This document shows positions 32,302 through 39,819 of a DNA stretch of 64,000 nucleotides, piece after piece. This stretch comes from Brevibacillus fluminis (GTDB lineage Bacteria; Bacillota; Bacilli; Brevibacillales; Brevibacillaceae): assembly GCF_003710825.1 (NCBI RefSeq), contig NZ_RHHQ01000008.1:434001-498000 (forward strand), in the 5' to 3' direction. A program made the translations under genes and the position numbers. Below the pieces are notes generated by a model that was not told where the DNA came from, made no database searches, and was given only the letters and a program-made list of their open reading frames with translations. Each line of letters opens with the position of its first letter. The stretch's first letter is position 1.

Positions 32302-33666
32302 TCACCCCGCCTTGGCCTCTTCTCCGGCATCTTCATCGAATACCATTTCCGGCGGGCGTTTTTTGAAGCCTTTCGTCAAGTAAAGCAGGTAGATGATGCC
32401 GAGTGCTCCCCAGATAAGGCCGAGCATGAGCGAGTGTTTGTCCAAGCCGGTAATGAGCCAGATGTTGAAGGCTGCCCCGATCAACGGCAGAAGCAAGTAA
32501 CGGACGGTTCCTCCGAAGGAGCGCTTCCGTTCTTTTACGAAATAGTGGGCGATTACCGAGACATTGACCAGACAGAATGCCAACAAGGCCCCGAAATTGA
32601 TAAAGGATGCGACCGTCCCCAAGTCCATAAACAGCGCGAGTAGGGAGAATGCGCTGACCAGAAGAATATTGATGGTCGGCGTTTTGTACGTCGGGTGCAG
32701 GTAGCCAAACACCTTTTTCGGCAAAACGCGATCTCGGCCCATCGCATACAGCAAGCGGGAGGCGCCCATATGCGCGGCGGAGCCGGAGCCCAACGTGCCC
32801 ATGACCGTTTTCCCCAGGACAAATGCGACGAACAAGTCGCCCCCGACGCTAGCGGCGATTTCCAAAGCAGCCGAATCCGGATTTTTAAACGATAGATAGT
32901 CAGGATGAGCGATCTGCATCGCGTAGGAGACAAGGACGAACAGCACGCCAACCAAAAGAACGACGATCATCATGGCTTTGGGAATCGTGTTTTTGGCATC
33001 GACGGTCTCCTCCGTCAGCGTGGCGATCGAATCGAAGCCGAGGAACGAAAAGCAAAGCAGGGATGCGCCTGCCACGACAATCGACAGCGAAACGTCAGGA
33101 TTGAAAAATGGAAGCAACGTGATCGCCTGAACCGTTCCCACCCCGCTGAGCGCGCTTTTAAAAGAAAGAATCGTGAAGAAAATGACCGTGAGCACTCCAT
33201 AGATGCTGGTGATCATATTCACACTGGTCGCCAGCTTAACGCCCCTGATGTTAATGAACGTCACCAGGATGATCAGGGCAAGTGTCCACACATAAAATGG
33301 GATCGATGGGAACCGCGCGGAAAGAAAGATGCCAAAAATCAGATAGTTCACCATCGGCATGAACAAATAATCGGATAAAAGTCCCCAGCCCACGATAAAG
33401 CCGAGATGAGGGCTGAGCGCCTTTTGCGTGTACGTGTAGGCTGAGCCTGCCGCCGGATACACCTTGACCATCCGGCCGTAGCTGTAAGCCGTAAACAATA
33501 GGCCCGCCAGCGCGATCAGATAGGATGCTGGAACCATGCCATGCGAAGTTTGTGCGGCTATGCCGAATGTGGTTAAAACCGTTCCCGGAGAAATCGCGGC
33601 AAGACCAAAGAAAATCAGAGGCCATAAGGTGAACCGTCGCTGCAAAGTCGTGTTTTCGCTGTTCAT
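32302..33666 (-). CDS. APC family permease in the malonate regulon
   Basis: This 454-residue amino acid/polyamine-type permease has about 12 membrane helices. Landmarks are LWPLIFFGLAAISPGTVLTT, YPAAGSAYTYTQKALSPHLG and CFSFLGFDSIATLTEETVDA. The ATG at 33666 follows AGGAGG. It differs from the first permease (21721-23058) in being preceded by the 15-bp operator shared with mdcH and the M42 gene. Co-control suggests it imports the malonate source or a related acid or amide, which is inference. It could equally be an ordinary amino-acid importer. Confidence 0.92.
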   Translation of the reverse strand: MNSENTTLQRRFTLWPLIFFGLAAISPGTVLTTFGIAAQTSHGMVPASYLIALAGLLFTAYSYGRMVKVYPAAGSAYTYTQKALSPHLGFIVGWGLLSDYLFMPMVNYLIFGIFLSARFPSIPFYVWTLALIILVTFINIRGVKLATSVNMITSIYGVLTVIFFTILSFKSALSGVGTVQAITLLPFFNPDVSLSIVVAGASLLCFSFLGFDSIATLTEETVDAKNTIPKAMMIVVLLVGVLFVLVSYAMQIAHPDYLSFKNPDSAALEIAASVGGDLFVAFVLGKTVMGTLGSGSAAHMGASRLLYAMGRDRVLPKKVFGYLHPTYKTPTINILLVSAFSLLALFMDLGTVASFINFGALLAFCLVNVSVIAHYFVKERKRSFGGTVRYLLLPLIGAAFNIWLITGLDKHSLMLGLIWGALGIIYLLYLTKGFKKRPPEMVFDEDAGEEAKAG

Positions 33667-33788
33667 GAAATCCTCCTCGCAAATCGAAAAAGTGAAGTGT
33701 GGACATGCTGGTTTCTTTGGTAGGTGCAAAACAATAGAAGAAAGGGCTTTCATAAAGGAACGTTGTATCTGTCTTTATTACTATAATA

Positions 33789-33803
33789 TGTCGATTGTCG
33801 ACA
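33789..33803. promoter_or_regulatory. mdc operator, copy 2
   Basis: The same 15-mer TGTCGATTGTCGACA lies 122 bp upstream of the APC permease ATG. It abuts a minus-strand TATTAT -10-like element, so a bound repressor would block RNA polymerase. Confidence 0.8.
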
Positions 33804-33908
33804 TTAATTGGAAAAAGAAAGGTTACAGCACTTACCGGAACAGATAGGCAAGAGACGTTTGTCTCTTTGCCTATCATCCTCATGTTGCACAAGTATGTTG
33901 ACATCGGG

Positions 33909-34574
33909 TTACTTCGCGCCGCTCCCCTTTTTCTCCAGGTACTTTTCAATTCGGGGAAACACGGCTTTGTTATGCGTATCAAGCAGTTGCTTTGCCTCCG
34001 CGAAATTTTTCTCCCGCAGCAAATGGACAATCTGCTTATGCTCAGCCAAAGACTGCTCCATGTTTTGTCCCTCCATGAACGCGATCGTTTGCACGGAGAG
34101 CAAGGGCACGCCTAGCTTGGCATACATATTTTCCAGCACGTCACTGCGGCTTGCTGTCACCAGCTGGGAATGGAAATCGTAGTTCAGCTTGGCATATTCC
34201 TTCTCGCTGCCCTTCGCCTCCATTGCGGTAAGAAGCTGCTCCATTTTGACCAAGTCTTGCGAAATGTCCTGATGCTCCAGCTTCTCGATCGCTAGGTTTT
34301 CCAAATAGCAGCGGATCATCAGCAAGTCCTTGATCTCTTCAGCGGAGTATCCTCTGACCACCGTTCCTTTGCGCGGGATCTTCTCCACGAAGCCTTCCAG
34401 CGACAGCAGGTAAAACGCTTCGCGAATCGGCGCCCTGCTCGTACCGAACTCTTCCGCATACTTGGTTTCTATGAGCTTCTCGCCGGGCAAGATTTTGCCC
34501 ATGATGATATCTTCCGTGATGTTGTTTTTAATGAGGTTCGACAACGCATTATTATCAATCAAAGCTCTATTCAT
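33909..34574 (-). CDS. GntR family (FadR/FCD subfamily) transcriptional regulator, probable malonate regulator
   Basis: This 221-residue regulator has an N-terminal winged helix (IIMGKILPGEKLIETKYAEE, then FGTSRAPIREAFYLLSLEGF, with KIPRKGTVVRG as wing) and a C-terminal FCD helical bundle (RCYLENLAIEKL to HLLREKNFAEAKQLLD). AGGAG precedes the ATG. FCD regulators bind short inverted repeats with 1-5 bp centres and sense small carboxylates. It sits in the middle of three units that share the 15-bp operator, so it is the best candidate repressor. I see no copy of the operator directly before its own start. Confidence 0.9.
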   Translation of the reverse strand: MNRALIDNNALSNLIKNNITEDIIMGKILPGEKLIETKYAEEFGTSRAPIREAFYLLSLEGFVEKIPRKGTVVRGYSAEEIKDLLMIRCYLENLAIEKLEHQDISQDLVKMEQLLTAMEAKGSEKEYAKLNYDFHSQLVTASRSDVLENMYAKLGVPLLSVQTIAFMEGQNMEQSLAEHKQIVHLLREKNFAEAKQLLDTHNKAVFPRIEKYLEKKGSGAK

Positions 34575-34664
34575 TTGCTCTATTCTCCTGCATAAAAATA
34601 GGTATCGTTTAGTAGAAACAACCCTATTATATCATTTGCCGGTTCCACGCACGACGCGCGCAGA

Positions 34665-35798
34665 TCAGATGAACGAAAGATCCTTCTCCCCGTTCGCCGT
34701 AACAATCGCCTTGACGATGCGCAATACTTGCGCGGCATCGTTTAGGTTGACCAGCTCCACCGGCGAATGCGAGTAGCGTCGCGGCGTGGCGATGATACCG
34801 ACAGGAAGACCGCCGTTCGCCAAGGCAAAGCCAGCCGCATCTGTCGTGTAATAGTTTCCGACCAGCGTCAAATACTGCAAAGGGACGCCAGCTGCTTCCG
34901 ACTGCTCTTCAATGATCTCCCTCACCTTCGGATGGATAAAGGTGAAAAAGCCTTCCGGCGTGCCGTCCGCGATCGGACAAGCCGGCCCCTTGCCCAAGTA
35001 GACAGGCAGCATCCGCTCCGTATCGATGTCAGGGACATCTCCCGCCGGAATCGTATCGAGTACGATCGCATAGTCCGGATCAATGGCATTGCGCAGTATC
35101 GCGGCACCATGCAGCCCCACTTCCTCGCGAACCGTTACGACGCCATATAACGTGCCGGCGAAATCCGCGTCTTTAAGCTGATGGAACAGCTCAATAAGAA
35201 TCGCGCAGCTGATCCGGTTGTCTACCGATTTGGTCGAGATCAGGTCTGGATTGAACATCTCGGTGAAATCGCTTTGGAACACGATCGTATCACCGATGCG
35301 AATGCCCATCTCCTCCGCTTCCTGTCTCGACGATGCACCTACATCAAGGTAAGCATCGCGGATCGTCAGCGTCTTTTGCGCTTCTTCTGCCGTCTGCATA
35401 TGCCCTGCCTTGACGCCGATGATACCGGTGATTTTGCGACCGTTTCGAGTACTGATCCATACCTTGCGACCCGGAAGCAGCGCGTCCGACCCGTCGCCGA
35501 TCCGGTCAAACGCCAAAAAACCGTTCGTCAGGATGTTTTTTACGCAAAAACCGACCTCATCCGCATGAGCAGCTACCATCAGCTTCGGGCCCGGCTTCGT
35601 CCCGCGCTTGATCGCCGTCACATTGCCGTTGCGGTCGACCTTCACCTCATCCGCAACCGCTGCGAGCTGATCGCGCAAATACTTCACGACTTCCTGCTCA
35701 GAACCCGACACGCCGATCAGTCCGGTCAACTCTCGAAAAAACGACTTGATCCGCTCTTTTGCGTATGTAAGCTCTTTCAATAAATTGTCAGTTGTCAT
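34665..35798 (-). CDS. M42 family metallo-aminopeptidase-like hydrolase
   Basis: This 377-residue dinuclear zinc hydrolase belongs to the glutamyl-aminopeptidase/FrvX group. Motifs include MVAAHADEVGFCVKNI (His), the bridging Asp in TKSVDNRISCA, the catalytic pair in VVTVREEVGLHGA, Asp in IVLDTIPAGD, and the last His in RRYSHSPVELVN. An AGGAGG site precedes the ATG. The gene is preceded by the third operator copy, tying it to malonate metabolism. Some M42 homologues act as deacylases or deblocking enzymes, so release of malonate from a conjugate is possible but unproven. Confidence 0.9.
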   Translation of the reverse strand: MTTDNLLKELTYAKERIKSFFRELTGLIGVSGSEQEVVKYLRDQLAAVADEVKVDRNGNVTAIKRGTKPGPKLMVAAHADEVGFCVKNILTNGFLAFDRIGDGSDALLPGRKVWISTRNGRKITGIIGVKAGHMQTAEEAQKTLTIRDAYLDVGASSRQEAEEMGIRIGDTIVFQSDFTEMFNPDLISTKSVDNRISCAILIELFHQLKDADFAGTLYGVVTVREEVGLHGAAILRNAIDPDYAIVLDTIPAGDVPDIDTERMLPVYLGKGPACPIADGTPEGFFTFIHPKVREIIEEQSEAAGVPLQYLTLVGNYYTTDAAGFALANGGLPVGIIATPRRYSHSPVELVNLNDAAQVLRIVKAIVTANGEKDLSFI

Positions 35799-35863
35799 GA
35801 TTTTCCCTCCTTGTTAGACTGTTCGAAAGCTATTCGGACTTGCTCTTTTCACCAATCGATTTT

Positions 35864-35913
35864 TGTCGATTGTCGACATTTTGTATTATACTGATTATTT
35901 CAATTATCGTAAA
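35864..35913 (-). promoter_or_regulatory. M42 gene promoter with mdc operator, copy 3
   Basis: On the minus strand TTTACG (35908-35913) and TATAAT (35885-35890) are 17 bp apart. The operator TGTCGATTGTCGACA (35864-35878) begins 6 bp downstream of the -10 box, covering the probable start of transcription. Confidence 0.75.
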
Positions 35914-36040
35914 CATTTATTTTTTGCTTCCCTCTCCCCGAGACTTATGTACGGATCAGCCCTTAGACGGATCATCTCTTGCCATTCATGTGGTAGATTT
36001 ATACAGAAATGATGAATTGGATTGAAGGGAGAACCATTCA

Positions 36041-36526
36041 ATGCGACAACTTTTGGGCTATATTCTCACCGGAATCGGCATACTCTTCGTGCTCGCCACT
36101 TACAGCGGGATGGAGTTTGGCATCGACAAGCTCTGGCCTGCCTTCCTCTTGATTCCGGCCATCGGTTTCCATTTGTTTTATTTTTTGAAACCAAGCCCTG
36201 CACGCTCCGGTGTCCTTGTTCCCGGCGGCATTTTGCTTGTATACGCCCTGCTCTTCTTCTTCAGCGAGATCGTCCTTGACGGCGACATGAGCAAAACGTG
36301 GCCGATTTTCCTGCTCGGCCCAGCGTTCGGATTGTGGGAGCTGTACTTTTTCGGTTTCCGCAAAATCGGGCTTTTGATCCCAATCATGCTGCTCACCGCC
36401 ATCGCTTTCATTTTCCTCGCTTGCTCCTTTTTATCCACGCAGATCGGTGGCATTTTCGGAGTTGTCCTGGTTGCAATCGGCGGCTCGATCCTGTCGCGGA
36501 AGAAAAAACACGATTATACGTTTTGA
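36041..36526 (+). CDS. Five-helix hypothetical membrane protein (LiaI/LiaF TM-region-like)
   Basis: This 161-residue protein is almost entirely hydrophobic with five or six membrane segments and short loops. The repeated G-x-G...LWPAFLLIPAIGFHLFYFL and TWPIFLLGPAFGLWELYFFG units resemble the LiaI-LiaF-like transmembrane region of cell-envelope stress proteins. It ends with RKKKHDYTF. GGGAG precedes the ATG. There is no partner gene that would link it to an envelope-stress two-component system here. Confidence 0.7.
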   Translation: MRQLLGYILTGIGILFVLATYSGMEFGIDKLWPAFLLIPAIGFHLFYFLKPSPARSGVLVPGGILLVYALLFFFSEIVLDGDMSKTWPIFLLGPAFGLWELYFFGFRKIGLLIPIMLLTAIAFIFLACSFLSTQIGGIFGVVLVAIGGSILSRKKKHDYTF

Positions 36527-36530
36527 AAAA

Positions 36531-36574
36531 AGTGGCAGTCTTGGATGAGAACCTATCGTCCTCGACTGCCACTT
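36531..36574 (-). terminator. Terminator of DJ-1/PfpI gene
   Basis: A 10-bp stem, AGTGGCAGTC / GACTGCCACT, is followed on the minus strand by T6. It lies 12 bp after the stop of the minus-strand gene at 36587 and may also serve the plus-strand gene. Confidence 0.8.
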
Positions 36575-36586
36575 CACTTATTCGCC

Positions 36587-37213
36587 TCATTGAATAGAAT
36601 TCATTAACTCATAAAAATGCTCAGGTTCACGCGTCCGATAAAGATTGTACCAGGCATCTACTGTTTTGGAAGAAAACACATCCAAAGCTCTCAAGACATG
36701 CATGGAGAATTCCAATGGCGCTATGCCGGAAGCAGTTATCAGTTTTCCATCCGTTACGGCTGGCTCCTTCTTATAATATTCTTCTCCCGCATAGGTAGGG
36801 CAGATCATTTTAAGAAATTCCAAGTCATTGCTTGTATGCGGCCTCGAATCCAGCCATCCTTTTTGAGCAAGGGCGATTGTCGCACCACAAATCGCTGCTA
36901 CAAGAATTCCTTCCGCTAAACACTGCTCTACTTTTGTTAAAATCGATTCATGAATGATTTCTGTCCACGTGTCCCCGCCGGGTAGAATCAAAGCATCTGC
37001 GTTTATCATGTTGCACTCAGCCAATTCCATATCCGGAACTATTTTTAGGCCTCCTTTCGTCGTGATCGGAGTCTTATCGATTCCCACAGTAACGATTTTT
37101 GATGCGGGTACTCCTTTCTTATAATATCTCCCGGAGTTTAGTTCAGCGGTTACATAACCTACTTCCCAATCCGCCATCGTATCAAATACATAAAGATATA
37201 CCGTATGATTCAT
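36587..37213 (-). CDS. DJ-1/PfpI family protein (class I glutamine amidotransferase-like)
   Basis: This 208-residue protein has the flavodoxin-like DJ-1/PfpI fold. It begins VYLYVFDTMADWEVGYVTAE; the nucleophile elbow is VAAICGATIALAQKG, with the Cys in AAICGAT; an upstream DALILPGGDTW carries the conserved motif. The resemblance is closest to YdeA/PfpI-type proteins annotated as glutamine amidotransferases. The start at 37213 follows GGAGGA. Function within the family ranges from glyoxalase and chaperone to protease-like. A 23-bp inverted repeat lies upstream. Confidence 0.85.
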   Translation of the reverse strand: MNHTVYLYVFDTMADWEVGYVTAELNSGRYYKKGVPASKIVTVGIDKTPITTKGGLKIVPDMELAECNMINADALILPGGDTWTEIIHESILTKVEQCLAEGILVAAICGATIALAQKGWLDSRPHTSNDLEFLKMICPTYAGEEYYKKEPAVTDGKLITASGIAPLEFSMHVLRALDVFSSKTVDAWYNLYRTREPEHFYELMNSIQ

Positions 37214-37264
37214 TTGCAAGTCCTCCAATGGTTACTCAATGTGTATCTCCATAATAAAACGACT

Positions 37265-37287
37265 TCACTGACAACTGCTGTCAGTGA
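37265..37287. promoter_or_regulatory. Inverted repeat upstream of DJ-1 gene
   Basis: TCACTGACA and TGTCAGTGA form a perfect 9-bp inverted repeat with a 5-bp centre, 52 bp upstream of the DJ-1/PfpI start. The size and place fit an operator for a dimeric regulator encoded elsewhere; none is adjacent. Confidence 0.5.
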
Positions 37288-37440
37288 GGATAACGTACCT
37301 AATGAAAAAGGAACAAGCAAAGATAAATGATGATAATCACCGCTCTCGGTACTTTCACATAAATTAGTTCAGAAGTATGGGCTAGGCGGAACCAATAACA
37401 ATGGGTCCACCCTCTGCCTTTACGCAATGGAGGTATATGT

Positions 37441-37932
37441 ATGATTAATTTCTATGCTTTTCAGGGGACCGTTACGATGATAAGCGATTTTGATACCGGG
37501 CAAAGTGGTGAAGGGGAAGGCTGCTATAAATTATTTTCTGTAGAAAACGGTTTAGGAGCAGTAGTTAATTTCGTCGTATCGCCTACAACTTACTTTGTAG
37601 ACCATGTCATGGTGGAAATAGGCGATCGCGTAACTGGTTATTATGATGGGAATGCGCCTGTTCCTTTTATTTACCCTCCACAATATCAAGCGATTGTCAT
37701 GGTAAAGGATAACCCAGTCCAGAATGTAAAAGTAAGTTATTTTAATAATCAGCTGGTGAGTAGCGACGGGCAATTACAAGTAAACATTTCTCCCTTTACC
37801 CAAATTGTGTTAACAAATGGACAATTCTTTTCCAATAGCCCCGCGAACCGAGATCTGATTGTTATTTATGGACCTTCCACAAGAAGCATCCCCGCCCAAA
37901 CCACACCCTATCGAATCATCGTTTTGTGTTAG
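37441..37932 (+). CDS. Hypothetical beta-rich protein
   Basis: This is a 163-residue protein of unrecognised family. It has no signal peptide or membrane helix, and it is rich in beta-forming residues, glycine, tyrosine and asparagine, with no catalytic motif. The opening FYAFQGTVTMISDFDT and the segment PFIYPPQYQAIVMVKD suggest a compact beta-sandwich or OB-like fold. The start follows GGAGG, and a clear terminator follows, so it is very likely a real single-gene unit. A structural or spore-associated role is possible, but nothing here proves it. Confidence 0.65.
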   Translation: MINFYAFQGTVTMISDFDTGQSGEGEGCYKLFSVENGLGAVVNFVVSPTTYFVDHVMVEIGDRVTGYYDGNAPVPFIYPPQYQAIVMVKDNPVQNVKVSYFNNQLVSSDGQLQVNISPFTQIVLTNGQFFSNSPANRDLIVIYGPSTRSIPAQTTPYRIIVLC

Positions 37933-37968
37933 CGGTTATTCTCATTTGCCTTTAATGGGCTAGTAACA

Positions 37969-37997
37969 AAGGCTGCCGTATTCGTATCGGCAGCCTT
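37969..37997 (+). terminator. Terminator of hypothetical gene
   Basis: A perfect stem AAGGCTGCCG / CGGCAGCCTT is followed by GCTTTGTGTTTG. It ends the hypothetical gene at 37932. Confidence 0.7.
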
Positions 37998-38162
37998 GCT
38001 TTGTGTTTGTTCATTTTTTTCTCTTTTTTTATGTCCTACATTTTGCACACAACAATTGTAACTTTTTGTAAATTCCTCCGTCTATAATATGTCTCCTGTT
38101 TCTGCAGCCTGGTTCATGACTCACGCACCGATCATTTACGCACTCGAGGAGGGTTTCGTTTT

Positions 38163-38261
38163 ATGTCCAGCATTGGGATTCCCGGTCTTATTTTATTACT
38201 TCTTACGGCTACACCGATCTTGCTCGTGTTTTACTTTTTGCTGAACCGAAAAATGGATTAA
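38163..38261 (+). CDS. 32-residue single-span membrane peptide
   Basis: A 33-codon frame encodes one hydrophobic helix (SIGIPGLILLLLTATPILLV, then FYFLLNRK) followed by a positively charged end, MD-stop. A near-ideal GAGGAGGG site lies 8 bases before the ATG, and a consensus TATAAT (38083-38088) stands upstream, so it looks expressed. It is shorter than most gene finders allow. The N-terminal helix resembles that of TatA-like proteins but lacks the amphipathic part. It could be a small regulatory or structural subunit; its partner is unknown. Confidence 0.6.
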   Translation: MSSIGIPGLILLLLTATPILLVFYFLLNRKMD

Positions 38262-38290
38262 CTGTCGGCAGCACAGTACACATCGAACGG

Positions 38291-38764
38291 CTAACTATCC
38301 CGCTGCCTCTCCCACGCTTTTTCGGCGGCTTGCTTGATCACGTGATTGCGCTGGACGAGGAATTTTTTCATATATGCCTCCAAAAACAGCCAGTCCGCCA
38401 GTTTGCCCAGCCAGCCGAGCGGTGACGTGTAGCGAAACGTGTCCTTCATCCAGGTGCCATCTGCAGTGGCCGTGAAATCGTGGGTGTGATGAAAGCTTTG
38501 GAAAGCCCCTTGGACCATCTCATCCACGAATCGCGCCGGTCGGTCAAACTCTGTGATTTTTGCCGTCAATCGCTGCTTGATCCCGAAATGGACCGCTTCC
38601 CAGGTGACGGTTTCACCAAGCTCGATCAGACCGGACGTGCGCCCTGCGATCGCCCGCTCCCCCGTTTGCGCCGTCGATTCCATATGCAGCTCAATGCTGC
38701 GAGAACAGTCAAAACAGATTTCGGGCGGCGCTTGAATAAACAGGTCGGTTTCAATCATCGGCAT
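38291..38764 (-). CDS. SRPBCC (START-like) family protein
   Basis: This 157-residue polyketide-cyclase/START-fold protein has the typical opening IETDLFIQAPPEICFDCSRS. The segments ETVTWEAVHFGIKQRLTAKI and FQSFHHTHDFTATADGTWMK match the helix-grip fold that binds hydrophobic ligands. The start at 38764 follows GGAGGA. It overlaps the end of the upstream gene by 14 bp, so the two are coupled. The role is not inferable beyond small-molecule or lipid binding. Confidence 0.85.
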   Translation of the reverse strand: MPMIETDLFIQAPPEICFDCSRSIELHMESTAQTGERAIAGRTSGLIELGETVTWEAVHFGIKQRLTAKITEFDRPARFVDEMVQGAFQSFHHTHDFTATADGTWMKDTFRYTSPLGWLGKLADWLFLEAYMKKFLVQRNHVIKQAAEKAWERQRDS

Positions 38765-39527
38765 GTTCTCTCCTCCTTTCTCCCAAAGCCGGAAATCCCG
38801 CCCGGCTCCATAGCCACAGCGGGGTATGAATGTCAATCGGCGCCCATCCGCTGCCAGAAAGCGCCTGCTCCCATGCATCCGCAGCCGCCTGCCTGTCCTC
38901 CGCAGCGCCGCGCAAAATGTCCGGGGAACACAGCCCCAGTTGGACGGTCGCCTTTAAAATATGCGTATCGGGCGCGACCGTGATCAATTCCCGTGACTTC
39001 CAGCAAACGCCGGCATATGTCTCCAACACATATAGCCAATAATTGAAAATTTTCGGTCCCGACAAATACGGAAAGTCACGCTTTCGCTCTTTTTGCATAA
39101 TCGTTTTCAACCGATCAATATCGCAGCCTGCGAATTCAATCAGCCCCGCCACGTTCCCCTGTGCAGATGACTGTACGATTCCTTGCGCCACACGCTGCCA
39201 AATCTCCGGGTGGCGGTTGGGCTGCAGTGCTACCCGATTGCGGAGCAGCGCTTTGCACAATACATCCCACTCGGCTTTCGCAGCTTTTTTCGGGACAAAC
39301 ACCCAGCGCGAGCCCTCGTCGCGATACGTATCCGCAATCGACTGCCACAGCGCATAGGCGTTTCTTTGGTAGTTCAATGACATGCCCAACGTCAATACAT
39401 CAGGTAGCTCGTCTTGGGAAACCAAGCCGCAAAGCACATCCTCAGGCATGACCTCACCGCCGAGCGCCCCGTCTTCATGCGCCTGGATGAGCGCCTTAAT
39501 CCGATGCAAAAATATATCCTGCTCCAT
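38751..39527 (-). CDS. Divergent HhH-GPD-like protein (possible DNA glycosylase)
   Basis: This 258-residue protein is not confidently placed. Two segments resemble the helix-hairpin-helix glycosylase superfamily: LSGPKIFNYWLYVL (155-168), which could place Lys159 at the catalytic lysine, and APDTHILKATVQLGL (185-199), where Asp187 would be the catalytic aspartate in the VDTHVxR-type motif. Most of the rest is helical, as in archaeal 8-oxoguanine glycosylases. There is no iron-sulfur Cys cluster. The start at 39527 follows GAGGAA. Its coupling to an SRPBCC gene is unusual for a repair enzyme, so a non-repair role remains possible. Confidence 0.5.
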   Translation of the reverse strand: MEQDIFLHRIKALIQAHEDGALGGEVMPEDVLCGLVSQDELPDVLTLGMSLNYQRNAYALWQSIADTYRDEGSRWVFVPKKAAKAEWDVLCKALLRNRVALQPNRHPEIWQRVAQGIVQSSAQGNVAGLIEFAGCDIDRLKTIMQKERKRDFPYLSGPKIFNYWLYVLETYAGVCWKSRELITVAPDTHILKATVQLGLCSPDILRGAAEDRQAAADAWEQALSGSGWAPIDIHTPLWLWSRAGFPALGERRREHADD

Positions 39528-39819
39528 GCGTTCCTCCCGACATGTTTTGGTAGTAACATACCGAATTTTTCTTGAAGTTTCAATTCTTCCATACAGAAAT
39601 GCATACAATATGCACCAATTCATACATGCTGGCAAAATGCGGCGGCATATTTCATCTGACTCGCTTACATGCGGAAATGGCATACATTTTGCTTCCAATG
39701 AATGACTGGGAAAAAGGCTGCTGCTGCAAACCTATTCCCCTACCGGTCAGACCGGTCTTATCGGTTAAACCCAACTGTTTTTCGAATCCGGCAAAACGAC
39801 GCCATCGGAGGAAACAATC

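Noticed and set aside
32089..32643. Long plus-strand frame crossing the hairpin and the end of the permease gene
   Set aside because: It is antisense to the permease coding sequence and has no similarity or ribosome binding site.
39700..39800. GCAAACC-like stretch and ACCGGTC repeats upstream of the chemoreceptor, possibly a c-di-GMP riboswitch
   Set aside because: The conserved GGGACGCAAAGC core and the second helix of the GEMM motif are absent.
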